64,000 bases of DNA, taken from the NCBI RefSeq assembly GCF_003268675.1, contig NZ_CP029378.1, forward strand, positions 2,976,001 to 3,040,000. Direction: 5' to 3'. The notes beneath the pieces are model-generated. The model had not been told where the DNA came from. It did no database searches and saw only the letters and a program-made list of their open reading frames with translations. The translations under genes and the position numbers were made by a program. Shown piece after piece: positions 52,970 through 62,346 of this stretch. Origin of the DNA: Streptomyces bacillaris. Its GTDB lineage: Bacteria; Actinomycetota; Actinomycetes; Streptomycetales; Streptomycetaceae. Every line of letters starts with the position of its first letter. Position 1 is the stretch's first letter.

Positions 52970-53012
52970 GGTTGTCCCTTCGGTGTAAGTCATAGTCGTT
53001 TCCACCCCGCGC

Positions 53013-53294
53013 TTAGCGGCGCTTCGACTTCCGGTCGTCCTTGACGTGGCCGCGGAAGGTGCGAGTCGGCGAGAACTCGCCGAGCTTGTGGCCGACCATC
53101 GACTCGGTGACGAACACCGGGACGTGGATCTTGCCGTTGTGCACCGCGATGGTGTGACCCAGCATGGCCGGGACGATCATCGAGCGACGGGACCAGGTCT
53201 TGATGACGTTCTTGGTGCCTGCCTCGTTCTGTACGTCCACCTTCTTGAGGAGGTGTCCGTCGACGAAGGGCCCCTTCTTGAGACTGCGCGGCAT
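53013..53294 (-). CDS. rpsS: 30S ribosomal protein S19
   Basis: 93 aa: [60 protein letters not shown] and [21 protein letters not shown]19 is in the head of the small subunit and contacts S13. Twelve bp after rplB. Normal length and no extension. Confidence 0.98.
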   Translation of the reverse strand: MPRSLKKGPFVDGHLLKKVDVQNEAGTKNVIKTWSRRSMIVPAMLGHTIAVHNGKIHVPVFVTESMVGHKLGEFSPTRTFRGHVKDDRKSKRR

Positions 53295-53306
53295 CTAAAC
53301 CCGCTC

Positions 53307-54143
53307 CTAGCGCTTCTTGTTCGTCTTGCGGCGGCGGACGATGTACTTGTTGCTCGCCTTCTTGGGAGAACGAGTACGACCCTCCTTCTGACCCCACGGC
53401 GAGACCGGGTGGCGACCACCGGAGGTCTTGCCCTCACCACCACCGTGCGGGTGGTCAACCGGGTTCATCGCGACACCGCGGACGGTCGGGCGGACGCCCT
53501 TCCAGCGCATGCGGCCGGCCTTGCCCCAGTTGATGTTCGACTGCTCGGCGTTGCCGACCTCACCGATCGTCGCGCGGCAGCGCGCGTCGACCAGGCGGAT
53601 CTCACCCGACGGCATACGAAGGTGGGCCATGGTGCCCTCCTTCGCCAGCAGCTGCACGGAGGCACCCGCGGAACGGGCGAACTTCGCGCCGCCGCCGGGC
53701 CGCAGCTCGATGGCGTGGATGGTCGTACCGACCGGGATGTTGCGCAGCGCCAGGTTGTTACCGGGCTTGATGTCGGCGGTCGGACCGTTCTCGACACGGT
53801 CACCCTGCGACAGGCCACGGGGAGCGACGATGTAACGCTTCTCGCCGTCCGCGTAGTGCAGCAGCGCGATGCGCGCGGTGCGGTTCGGGTCGTACTCGAT
53901 GTGCGCGACCTTGGCCGGCACGCCGTCCTTGTCGTGACGACGGAAGTCGATCACGCGGTAGGCGCGCTTGTGGCCACCACCCTGGTGGCGAACGGTCACA
54001 CGACCGGCGTTGTTACGGCCGCCCTTGCTGTGCAGGGGGCGGACCAGCGACTTCTCCGGCGTGGACCGCGTGATCTCGACAAAGTCGGCGACGCTGGAGC
54101 CACGACGGCCCGGGGTCGTCGGCTTGTACTTGCGGATACCCAT
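53307..54143 (-). CDS. rplB: 50S ribosomal protein L2
   Basis: 278 aa: [51 protein letters not shown] [20 protein letters not shown], and the signature around the peptidyl transferase histidine, [21 protein letters not shown]2 is one of the most conserved 50S proteins and needed for subunit joining. 39 bp after rplW. Confidence 0.98.
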   Translation of the reverse strand: MGIRKYKPTTPGRRGSSVADFVEITRSTPEKSLVRPLHSKGGRNNAGRVTVRHQGGGHKRAYRVIDFRRHDKDGVPAKVAHIEYDPNRTARIALLHYADGEKRYIVAPRGLSQGDRVENGPTADIKPGNNLALRNIPVGTTIHAIELRPGGGAKFARSAGASVQLLAKEGTMAHLRMPSGEIRLVDARCRATIGEVGNAEQSNINWGKAGRMRWKGVRPTVRGVAMNPVDHPHGGGEGKTSGGRHPVSPWGQKEGRTRSPKKASNKYIVRRRKTNKKR

Positions 54144-54182
54144 TTCTCAGTCCTCGTCCGATTCCGGACGACTCGACCTCCG

Positions 54183-54506
54183 TCAGGAGGTCGGGCCGCC
54201 GAAGATGTCGATACGGTCGCCCTCGGCGAGGGTCACGATGGCGCGCTTCGTGTCGGCGCGCTTGCCGAAACCGGTGCGGGTGCGCTTGCGCTTGCCCTGC
54301 CGGTTGATCGTGTTGACCCCGGTGACCTTGACCGAGAAGACCGCCTCGACGGCCTGCTTGATCTGGGTCTTGTTGGAGCCGGGCGCGACGATGAACGTGT
54401 ACTTGTTCTCGTCGAGCAGCGCGTAGCTCTTCTCGGAGACCACGGGCTTGACGAGAACGTCACGCGGGTCCGAGTACGTCTTGCTGGTAACGGTCGCCTC
54501 ACTCAT
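54183..54506 (-). CDS. rplW: 50S ribosomal protein L23
   Basis: 107 aa: [60 protein letters not shown] and the basic loop [21 protein letters not shown]23 at the exit tunnel is the docking site of trigger factor and SRP. Its ATG overlaps the rplD stop (TGATG). Confidence 0.98.
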   Translation of the reverse strand: MSEATVTSKTYSDPRDVLVKPVVSEKSYALLDENKYTFIVAPGSNKTQIKQAVEAVFSVKVTGVNTINRQGKRKRTRTGFGKRADTKRAIVTLAEGDRIDIFGGPTS

Positions 54507-55156
54507 CAGGCGGCGCTCCCTTCGGTCTCAGCGGTCTGGGGGCCAGACACGAAGGACTCGAGGGCGGCCTGGGTGAAGACCACGTCGTCAGAGACGATCA
54601 CGTCGTACGTGTTGAGCTGGCCCGGCTCCAGGATGTGCACCTGGGGCAGGTTGCGCGCGGACAGCCACGCGGCCTCGTCGGAGCGCTCGGCGACCAGGAG
54701 CACGTTGGGGCGCTCCGAGATCTTGCCGAGGAGCGCCTTGGCGGCCTTGGTGGAGATCTCGCTCTCGACCACGCCGGTGACGACGTGGATACGGGAGTGA
54801 CGGGCCCGGTCCGAGAGGGCACCGCGCAGGGCGGCGGCCTTCATCTTCTTCGGGGTCCGCTGCGAGTAGTCACGCGGCTGCGGGCCGTGGACGACGCCAC
54901 CGCCGGCGAACTGCGGGGCGCGGGTCGAGCCCTGACGGGCGCGGCCGGTGCCCTTCTGGCGGTACGGCTTCTTGCCACCGCCGCGGACTTCGCCGCGGGT
55001 CTTGGTCTTGTGCGTGCCCTGACGGGCAGCCGCCAGCTGAGCGACAACGACCTGGTGGATCAGCGGAACGCTGGTCTTCGCGTCGAAGATCTCCGCGGGG
55101 AGCTCGACGGTACCGGCCTTGTCGCCTGCCGGCGAAAGGATGTCAATGGTGCTCAT
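54506..55156 (-). CDS. rplD: 50S ribosomal protein L4
   Basis: 216 aa from the ATG at 55156 ([20 protein letters not shown]). [40 protein letters not shown] and [20 protein letters not shown] are the conserved tunnel-loop region. In E. coli L4 also attenuates its own S10 operon; whether this occurs here is unknown. Four bases after rplC. Confidence 0.98.
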   Translation of the reverse strand: MSTIDILSPAGDKAGTVELPAEIFDAKTSVPLIHQVVVAQLAAARQGTHKTKTRGEVRGGGKKPYRQKGTGRARQGSTRAPQFAGGGVVHGPQPRDYSQRTPKKMKAAALRGALSDRARHSRIHVVTGVVESEISTKAAKALLGKISERPNVLLVAERSDEAAWLSARNLPQVHILEPGQLNTYDVIVSDDVVFTQAALESFVSGPQTAETEGSAA

Positions 55157-55160
55157 TACC

Positions 55161-55805
55161 TCAAGCCCCCTTGGCCGCGGTACGGACCAGGACGAGGCCG
55201 CCGTTCGGACCGGGGACCGCGCCCTTGATGAGGAGCAGACCCTTCTCCGCGTCAACCGCGTGGATGGTCAGGTTCTGGGTGGTGACGCGCTCGTTACCCA
55301 TGCGGCCCGCCATGCGCATGCCCTTGAAGACACGCCCAGGGGTGGCGCAGCCACCGATGGAACCGGGGGAACGGTGCTTGCGCTGGGTGCCGTGCCCGGC
55401 GCCGAGGCCCTTGAAGTTGTGACGCTTCATGACACCGGCGAAGCCCTTGCCCTTGCTCTTGCCCGTGACGTCGACCTTGACGCCGGACTCGAACACATCG
55501 GCGGTGACCTCCTGGCCCAGCGTGTACTCGCTGGCGTCAGGGGTGCGGAGCTCCACCAGGTGGCGGCGCGGGGTGACGTCGGCCTTGGCGAAGTGACCCT
55601 TGAGGGGCTTGTTCACCTTGCGCGGGTCGATCTCGCCGAAGGCGATCTGGACCGCTTCGTAGCCGTCGTTGTCGTTGGTGCGAACCTGCGTCACGACGCA
55701 CGGACCGGCCTTGACGACGGTCACCGGAACGACCCGGTTGTTCTCGTCCCAGACCTGGGTCATGCCGAGCTTCTCGCCCAGGACGCCCTTGATGTTCTTG
55801 CTCAT
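55161..55805 (-). CDS. rplC: 50S ribosomal protein L3
   Basis: 214 aa: [60 protein letters not shown] (conserved), [20 protein letters not shown] and [21 protein letters not shown]3 nucleates 50S assembly and reaches the peptidyl transferase centre. 14 bp after rpsJ in the S10 unit. Confidence 0.98.
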   Translation of the reverse strand: MSKNIKGVLGEKLGMTQVWDENNRVVPVTVVKAGPCVVTQVRTNDNDGYEAVQIAFGEIDPRKVNKPLKGHFAKADVTPRRHLVELRTPDASEYTLGQEVTADVFESGVKVDVTGKSKGKGFAGVMKRHNFKGLGAGHGTQRKHRSPGSIGGCATPGRVFKGMRMAGRMGNERVTTQNLTIHAVDAEKGLLLIKGAVPGPNGGLVLVRTAAKGA

Positions 55806-55819
55806 CTCGGCCCGTCCCC

Positions 55820-56128
55820 TCAGAGCTTGATCTCGATGTCGACGCCGGCCGGCAGGTCGAGACGCATCAGCGAGTCAACCGTCTTCGGCGTGGGGTCGAG
55901 GATGTCGATGAGGCGCTTGTGGGTGCGCATCTCGAAGTGCTCGCGAGAGTCCTTGTACTTGTGCGGCGACTTGATGACGCAGTACACGTTCTTCTCAGTG
56001 GGCAGCGGCACCGGGCCCGCGACCGACGCACCAGTGCGGGTCACCGTCTCGACGATCTTCTTCGCCGAGGAGTCGATGACCTCGTGGTCGTAGGCCTTGA
56101 GCCGGATGCGGATCTTCTGTCCCGCCAT
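55820..56128 (-). CDS. rpsJ: 30S ribosomal protein S10
   Basis: 102 aa from ATG at 56128 ([20 protein letters not shown]); upstream codons in frame have no [43 protein letters not shown] and [20 protein letters not shown] are the family core. S10 is in the head of the small subunit and, elsewhere, serves as NusE in antitermination. First gene of the S10 unit, behind a long leader. Confidence 0.98.
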   Translation of the reverse strand: MAGQKIRIRLKAYDHEVIDSSAKKIVETVTRTGASVAGPVPLPTEKNVYCVIKSPHKYKDSREHFEMRTHKRLIDILDPTPKTVDSLMRLDLPAGVDIEIKL

Positions 56129-56624
56129 GGCTACTAGTAGTCCTGTCTCTCTGTTTAACGCTCTGGAACCCGGGGGTTCTCTGGACTCCTCCGCCGACCC
56201 ACGCGGTCGGGCGTGTCGCATCCCCTCTACGAAAATCTCCCGAAGAAGATCCCAACCAAGGGGGTGCGGGCCCGAGGACCGCGGAACCGGGAGTGGAACA
56301 CCCACCGGGTGCCTGGCCGGCGCCCTGCCTTGCTTCCCGGAAGATTCCCGTACGTCCGGCCCTTATAGAGCCGACGAGTACTGTGGGACTCGCTTCCGGT
56401 CCTCCCGGCGGGAGGCGCGCAGCATTGACACTCAACCGAGCAACCTGGTCAGTGTGCCATACGGGGCGCGGGCCTGGCCAATCGAGTCGGGAATCCTACC
56501 CCGAGCGAGCGAGTACTCAAACGCGGGCGCGCATCCGGCGGAGCCGTGTGTCGTACGGGGCCGCGCCCGGCGGCCTCCCCGGGGCCCGAGAGGCTCACCC
56601 GCCCGCCCCTGACAGAATCCGGCC
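56129..56624. other. S10 operon leader and divergent intergenic region
   Basis: 496 bp without a gene between rpsJ (minus) and the acetyltransferase (plus). About 360 nt downstream of the probable S10 promoter would be transcribed as leader. It contains short inverted repeats such as CCTCCCG-G-CGGGAGG (56401-56415). A TATAAG (56367-56362, minus) could be a second -10 but lacks a -35. Confidence 0.6.
56493..56520 (-). promoter_or_regulatory. Probable promoter of the S10 operon
   Basis: On the minus strand, TTGAGT (56520-56515), a 16-bp spacer and TAGGAT (56498-56493) make a good vegetative promoter. The start site would be near 56486, giving a leader of about 358 nt before rpsJ. Confidence 0.65.
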
Positions 56625-57095
56625 ATGCCGACGATCACACCGTACGACTGGGCCCTGCGCCCCGCCGTACCCGAGGACGTCGAGGCCGTCGCCGAGCTGC
56701 GGGCCGTCGTCATGCGCGCCGACCTGGAGCGGCTGGGACGGTACGACGAGCACCGGGTACGGCAGCGGCTGCGGGACGCCTTCCTCCCCGAACACACCTC
56801 GGTCATCGAGTCGGGCGGCGCCTTCGCCGGGTGTGTGACGCTGCGGCCGGGCGCGGACGGCTGGTGGCTGGAGAACTTCCTCCTCTCCCCCGCCCTCCAG
56901 GGCCACGGCATCGGCTCGGCCGTCCTGCGGTCGCTGCTGGCCCGCGCGGACGCCGAGCGGCTGACCGTACGGCTGGACGTGCTGCGGGGCAGTGCGGCCC
57001 GGCGGCTCTACGAGCGGCACGGGTTCGGGCTGGAGCGGGAGGACGCGGTCGATGTGTTCCTGGTGCGCGAGCCGGTGGTGCGCGAGGCCTCGTGA
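56625..57095 (+). CDS. GNAT family N-acetyltransferase
   Basis: 156 aa. ALRPAVPEDVEAVAELRAVV at the start (RPA-x-x-D pattern), the acetyl-CoA-binding loop SPALQGHGIGSAVLRSLLAR (Q-x-x-G-x-G/A, about 91-110) and the C-terminal LDVLRGSAARRLYERHGFGL are the GNAT signature. The acceptor cannot be told; relatives act on small amines, antibiotics or proteins. No RBS is visible; CAGAAT lies 8 nt before the ATG, so leaderless translation is possible. It is followed by a degenerate repeat. Confidence 0.88.
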   Translation: MPTITPYDWALRPAVPEDVEAVAELRAVVMRADLERLGRYDEHRVRQRLRDAFLPEHTSVIESGGAFAGCVTLRPGADGWWLENFLLSPALQGHGIGSAVLRSLLARADAERLTVRLDVLRGSAARRLYERHGFGLEREDAVDVFLVREPVVREAS

Positions 57096-57240
57096 CGCAC
57101 GGCTCCGTGGCGCGTGCCGCCGTGGTGCACGGCTTCTGCGTACGAGACCCCGTCGTCCACGCTTCCGTGGTGCGCGCCTCCGTCGTCCAGGGCTCCGGCG
57201 TACGCGACTCTGCGGCCCACGCTTCCGTGGTGCGCGACGC
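57096..57240. repeat. Degenerate repeat block after the acetyltransferase gene
   Basis: Variants of CACGCTTCCGTGGTGCGCG recur about every 20-40 bp directly after the acetyltransferase stop (good matches at about 57158-57176 and 57218-57236, weaker ones before). The block reads through in one frame as VVHASVVR-like repeats, but without an RBS. The 54 bp that follow contain no gene. Confidence 0.65.
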
Positions 57241-57389
57241 CACACCCTGACCGGGCAACCCGGCCGCCGCGATCCCCGTCTATCCCCCCGCAGGCGCCGC
57301 TCGACCAGCCGCTGACCTGCGCGGAGAGCCAGGAGTACGCAGCACGGGGCGACCGTTCGCCCGCTGCGGGGGAAGCGGGAGCGGACGGA

Positions 57390-59468
57390 GTGCGTGGCGT
57401 GGTGGATCGACCTGTCCTGTCCCGCATACGGATGCCCCGGCGCACGCTCCTGCTGACCGCCACGGCGACCGCCGCGACCGCCGCCGCCGGCTGTGCCGTA
57501 CCGGCTCCGCGGCGCCGGGGCCCGGTGGCGGATCCGGCGCCCGGGCTGGCCATAGCGAGCACCCGACGGGCGCAGATCATGCAGCTACTGGCCCACCCCG
57601 ACGACGACCTCTACTTCATGAACCCGGACACCCGGCAGTCCCTGGACGCCGGGACCCCGCTGGTCTGCGTCTATCTCACGGCGGGCGAGGCGGACGGCGT
57701 CAACAAGATCCCCGGGGCGCCCCGCCCGGCCGCCGACAGGACCGCGTACTCCTCCTCCCGCCACCAGGGGCTGCGCCAGGCGTACGCCGTCCTGCTGGGC
57801 CTGGACCGCTTCACGCCCTGGGAGCGCTCCGTCCTCGCCCTGCACGGCGGCCACCGGGCCGAGGTGAACGTGCTGAGCGACGGGGTGCGCCGGGTGGAGC
57901 TGGTCTTCCTCAACACCGCGATGCACACCGGGCGGGGGCGGCTCGGGCTGCCGAGCCTCTGGCGGGACCGGCGGCTCGTGCTGCGTACGGTGGTGGCCGA
58001 CAACTCCCCGCTGGAGCGGGCGGGTTCGTACACGTACGACGGTCTCGTCGACGTCCTCGTGGGGCTGCTGGAGCGGTACCAACCCACCCTGGTGCACACC
58101 CTGGACCCCGACCCGGACCTCCAGTTCAGCAGCGAGTCCGAGCGCCGCCGGGACAGTGAGCAGCGCGGCTACTCCGACCATGCCGACCACACCGCGGCGG
58201 CCTGCTTCTCCTGGGCGGCGTTGATCCGCTGGGTGGCACGGGCGACGGCGGCGGGCGAGCCGGTGCCCGGGTTCACGGTCTCCGCCTTCCGGGGCTACTA
58301 CAACCGGCACTGGCCGAAGAACCTCCCTCCGAAGGTGCTGGAGCGCAAGGCCGCGCACCTCGTCCCGTACGGCGGCTCGCCCGACTGGGAGTGCGGCAAC
58401 CCGGCCGGCTGCGGCGACTACAACGTGGGCGGCGACCGCCCCCTGACCAACCGGAAAGGCTGGGTCCGCTCCACCCACCACCGCTACCCGGGCCCCCGCA
58501 CGGCCGTGGTCTCCGGCGCGGACGGCCGGCTCACCGCGTACGGGGTGCTCGGACTGCGCGCGGTGCGGTGGCGCGAGAGCGCGCCCGGCAGCGGGGTGTG
58601 GGAGGCGCCGGACGACCTCGGCGGCGGCCCGCTCGCCCCGGTGCTGGGCTCGGCGGTGACGGCGGACGGGCGCCATCTGCTGTTCGGGCTGCGGTTCGCG
58701 GCGCTCGGCGGGCACGGCTCGGACAACGAGCGCGAGATCGTGGTGCTGGAGCAGCGTTCGCCGGGCGGCCCCTTCCGCGCCTGGGAGGGGCTCGGCAACC
58801 CGGCGGCGGGCAGCGACCACGGCCGCCGGATCGGGATACCGGTCGCCGTCACCGCCCCGGACGGCCGTGTCCACCTCTTCGTACGGAACGCGGAGAAGGG
58901 GGTGAGCACCCGTATCCGCCAAGCGGGGAACGGCAGTTGGGGCGCGTGGCGCGATCTGGGCGGTGGCGAGGTGCAGGACGGGCTGAGCGCGATGGTGGAC
59001 ACGGCGGGGCGCGTCCATGTCTACGCGGCCGGGCACCACAGCGTGCACCACTGGACCCAGGACGCCCCGGACACGGACGTCACCGCCCGTACCCAGCTCA
59101 CCGAGGCCCCGGTCCCCGCCCATGCCCCGGCCGCGATCCCCGCACCGGACGGCTCGGTCGACCTCTACTACCGGGCGGCAGCCGCGGCCGCCCTCACCGC
59201 CCTGACCAGCGGGAACACCCCGGCGCCCCGCTTCGAGGGGTACGGTCCGGTGGCGGCGGCCGCCACGCCCCGGGGCCCGGTCCTGCTGGGCCGCACGGCG
59301 GAGGGCACCCTCCGCCTCCGTACCGCCGGGGCCACCGCCGTACGCTCTCAGGGACCGGTCGCCCTGGACGGGGCCGCGCTTCACCTCGGCGCGGACGGCG
59401 CACCGGCGGTCGTGGGGTTCGGGCCGGACGCGGCACCGTGGATCTGGCGACCGGGTACAGCCACCTAG
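57390..59468 (+). CDS. PIG-L family deacetylase lipoprotein with C-terminal propeller-like region
   Basis: 692 aa from the GTG at 57390 (GGGAG 8 nt upstream); ATG at 57432 is the alternative. The N-terminus RIRMPRRTLLLTATATAATA ends AAAGC: a twin-arginine pair plus lipobox-like Cys suggests Tat export as a lipoprotein. The PIG-L (LmbE) deacetylase domain follows: QIMQLLAHPDDDLYFMNPDT (zinc motif H-P-D-D), CVYLTAGEAD, VHTLDPDPDLQ and YSDHADHTAAACFSW (zinc His). From about residue 370 the chain shows repeating strands with GSGVWEAPDDLGGGPLAPVL, FRAWEGLGN and GSWGAWRDLGG, like the sugar-binding propeller domains of secreted proteins. It probably deacetylates an N-acetyl sugar outside the cell. 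Confidence 0.87.
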   Translation: MRGVVDRPVLSRIRMPRRTLLLTATATAATAAAGCAVPAPRRRGPVADPAPGLAIASTRRAQIMQLLAHPDDDLYFMNPDTRQSLDAGTPLVCVYLTAGEADGVNKIPGAPRPAADRTAYSSSRHQGLRQAYAVLLGLDRFTPWERSVLALHGGHRAEVNVLSDGVRRVELVFLNTAMHTGRGRLGLPSLWRDRRLVLRTVVADNSPLERAGSYTYDGLVDVLVGLLERYQPTLVHTLDPDPDLQFSSESERRRDSEQRGYSDHADHTAAACFSWAALIRWVARATAAGEPVPGFTVSAFRGYYNRHWPKNLPPKVLERKAAHLVPYGGSPDWECGNPAGCGDYNVGGDRPLTNRKGWVRSTHHRYPGPRTAVVSGADGRLTAYGVLGLRAVRWRESAPGSGVWEAPDDLGGGPLAPVLGSAVTADGRHLLFGLRFAALGGHGSDNEREIVVLEQRSPGGPFRAWEGLGNPAAGSDHGRRIGIPVAVTAPDGRVHLFVRNAEKGVSTRIRQAGNGSWGAWRDLGGGEVQDGLSAMVDTAGRVHVYAAGHHSVHHWTQDAPDTDVTARTQLTEAPVPAHAPAAIPAPDGSVDLYYRAAAAAALTALTSGNTPAPRFEGYGPVAAAATPRGPVLLGRTAEGTLRLRTAGATAVRSQGPVALDGAALHLGADGAPAVVGFGPDAAPWIWRPGTAT

Positions 59469-59479
59469 TGTTCACCGGG

Positions 59480-59498
59480 CCATAACGCGACGTTATGG
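59480..59498. promoter_or_regulatory. Perfect palindrome upstream of secreted trypsin-like protease
   Basis: CCATAACG-CGA-CGTTATGG is an 8-3-8 inverted repeat, 12 bp after the PIG-L stop and 99 bp before the protease ATG. Its AT content and symmetry suit an operator better than a terminator, although it might serve as one for the upstream gene. Confidence 0.5.
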
Positions 59499-59596
59499 GG
59501 AAGCGTTAGTACCCGGCGGGGTCGGTTCTTCGACAACCTAGGGGCCGTCAACCCCCACAAACACGCCCCTCAGCGTGATCCCCGAAATGAGGAACC

Positions 59597-60322
59597 ATGC
59601 GAATAGCAAGGCTAGTTCCCGCTGCCCTCGCCGCCGCGGCCACCGTCCTCGCTCTTCTCACCCCCACCGCCACCGCCGCCCCCCAGCCCCCGCTCACGGA
59701 CGCCCCGCCGCCCACCACACAGATCATCGGCGGCGGATACGCGCAGAACGCGCCGTGGGCCGCGCGGCTCTTCTCCAACGGCAGAGAGACCTGTTCGGCG
59801 ACGATCATCGCGCCGACCTGGATCCTCACCGCCCGGCACTGCGTCACCGGCGGCGGGCTGTCGTTCCGCATCGGCAGCCTCGACCAGCACAGCGGCGGCG
59901 TGGTGGCCAACGGCGTCCAGACGTACAACCACAGCGCGGACATCTCGCTGGTCCGCCTGGACCGCTCCGTGCAGACCACCTACTCCCGCCTCGGGCAGCC
60001 CGGCACGGTGAGGGTCGGCCAGAACGTCCAGGTCTGGGGCTGGGGCGCCACCTCGCAGTGCGGCTCGGAGGCCAACTGCCAGTCGCGCTACCTGAAGGTC
60101 GCCAACGTGACGGTGACGGGCGGCTGCGGTGACGCGTACGGCGGCTCGGCGATCTGCGCCCGCCGCGGCAACGGCATCACGGCCGGCGGTGACTCCGGCG
60201 GCCCGATGACGCTGAACGGCGTCCAGGTCGGTGTGGCCTCCACCAGCGACCGCCAGACCACGACGGCGTACACGAACGTCACGGCGTACCGCTCCTGGAT
60301 CCAGTCCATCGCGGGCGTCTGA
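59597..60322 (+). CDS. Secreted trypsin-like serine protease (S1A)
   Basis: 241 aa. ATG behind GAGGA; signal peptide RIARLVPAALAAAATVLALL to about residue 28 (TATAA). A short propeptide ends at about 43, where TTQIIGGGYAQNAPW carries the zymogen activation site before IIGG. The catalytic triad is in WILTARHCVTGGG (His), SADISLVRLDR (Asp) and ITAGGDSGGPMTLNG (Ser). Six Cys can pair in the usual way (ETC/RHC, QCG/NCQ, GGC/AIC). The mature enzyme of about 198 aa is somewhat short for the family. A strong hairpin follows. Confidence 0.93.
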   Translation: MRIARLVPAALAAAATVLALLTPTATAAPQPPLTDAPPPTTQIIGGGYAQNAPWAARLFSNGRETCSATIIAPTWILTARHCVTGGGLSFRIGSLDQHSGGVVANGVQTYNHSADISLVRLDRSVQTTYSRLGQPGTVRVGQNVQVWGWGATSQCGSEANCQSRYLKVANVTVTGGCGDAYGGSAICARRGNGITAGGDSGGPMTLNGVQVGVASTSDRQTTTAYTNVTAYRSWIQSIAGV

Positions 60323-60394
60323 CCGGCCGTCGCACCCGGGGTGGCGGCCACCTGACCGGGCCGCCACTCACGGGGGGAGCGGCGCCCGTCGGGC

Positions 60395-60416
60395 CCGCCG
60401 CCCTCGGGGGCGGCGG
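60395..60416 (+). terminator. Terminator of the trypsin-like protease gene
   Basis: CCGCCGCCC-TCGG-GGGCGGCGG is a perfect 9-bp all-GC stem with a tetraloop, 72 bp past the protease stop codon; further pairing of flanking GGGCCCG and CGGGCCC extends it. Confidence 0.75.
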
Positions 60417-60519
60417 CGCCGCACGGGCCCGCTCCTCCCGGAGGTGGCACCGCCCGGCCGGCCCGCCACCCCACCCGCCGGGACGGCGGACACCTGACCG
60501 GCCGCCGTCCCCGTAGTCC

Positions 60520-60563
60520 GTAGGGCCCCCTTACCTCTCCGCCCTGAGGTACCGGGGCCCTAC
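60520..60563. terminator. Second hairpin in the protease/membrane-protein gap
   Basis: GTAGGGCCCC and GGGGCCCTAC pair perfectly over 10 bp with a 24-nt loop that itself contains ACCT/AGGT. It lies between convergent genes. Confidence 0.65.
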
Positions 60564-60661
60564 ATCCATGTACGGGCCCCGGTGCCCTTGAGGAGCGGGG
60601 CCAGAACGCCGCCGACCGCCGGCAGCGCCACGAACAGCACGATGCCGGACGGTCCCGGCCT

Positions 60662-60865
60662 TCACCTGTGGCCTCCGGCCTTCCGGTCGGAGGCCAGGTA
60701 CAGGCCCCAGAGGAACCGGAACCAGGCCATCGACGCCCCGCCGCCGAGGGCCGCAAGGGCGAGAGCGACGAGCAGGTTGTCCGCCTCCCGGGCGGGGAGA
60801 AGCAGCAGCAGGAGGACGCCCGCGAGCGCCGCGGTCGCGAGGGTGGCTCGGAGCAGTCGGTGCAT
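60662..60865 (-). CDS. Small membrane protein, two predicted helices
   Basis: 67 aa from the ATG at 60865, with GAGGTGACCCGC upstream; the frame is open to 61048 but runs through the tuf terminator. The sequence has a helix [18 protein letters not shown] (about 7-24), a charged turn AREADN, a second helix [20 protein letters not shown] (about 31-50) and a basic end [10 protein letters not shown]. No family recognised. It is downstream of tuf on the same strand but beyond a strong terminator. Confidence 0.65.
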   Translation of the reverse strand: MHRLLRATLATAALAGVLLLLLLPAREADNLLVALALAALGGGASMAWFRFLWGLYLASDRKAGGHR

Positions 60866-60915
60866 GCGGGTCACCTCAGGGTCGGAGGGGGTGGGGGTGG
60901 CGATCCGGACATGGC

Positions 60916-60953
60916 GAAGGGCCCCGCACCTCTTCCGAGGTGCGGGGCCCTTC
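60916..60953 (-). terminator. Terminator of tuf
   Basis: GAAGGGCCCCGCACCT and AGGTGCGGGGCCCTTC form a perfect 16-bp stem with a 6-nt loop, 42 bp past the tuf stop. It is the strongest hairpin in this part of the window. Confidence 0.92.
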
Positions 60954-60995
60954 GTGCAGCTCAGTGAGCCACCAGGTCCAAGGACCAAGCAGAAA

Positions 60996-62189
<1,194 letters not shown>

Positions 62190-62264
62190 TGGGGTCCTCC
62201 TGAGTGGTTCTGTACGCCTTGCTTCATCGGCGCCAGGTGATCTTTGCTGGGGTGCCGGCGCCGG

Positions 62265-62304
62265 GGGCATACGGCACAGTGCTCGCGCGCTGTGCCGCAT
62301 GCCC
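62265..62304. promoter_or_regulatory. Long inverted repeat in the fusA-tuf gap
   Basis: GGGCATACGGCACAG and CTGTGCCGCATGCCC pair over 15 positions with one mismatch around a 10-nt loop. A TAGGCT hexamer (62327-62322, minus) just upstream could be the -10 of a tuf promoter, so the hairpin would be in the tuf leader. Confidence 0.55.
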
Positions 62305-62346
62305 GCCCGGCTCCGGTGACAAGCCTAAAGCGTGTGCTCGGGAGAG

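Larger units (their letters stand above)
60323..60661. other. 339-bp intergenic region with several hairpins
   Basis: No gene seen. Besides the hairpin at 60395-60416, GTAGGGCCCC ... GGGGCCCTAC (60520-60563) with an internal ACCT/AGGT pairing makes a second strong stem between the convergent protease gene and the small membrane protein gene; either can terminate from both sides. Confidence 0.7.

Noticed and set aside
56425..56456. TTGACA as -35 of a plus-strand promoter for the acetyltransferase
   Set aside because: No -10-like hexamer lies 16-19 bp downstream.
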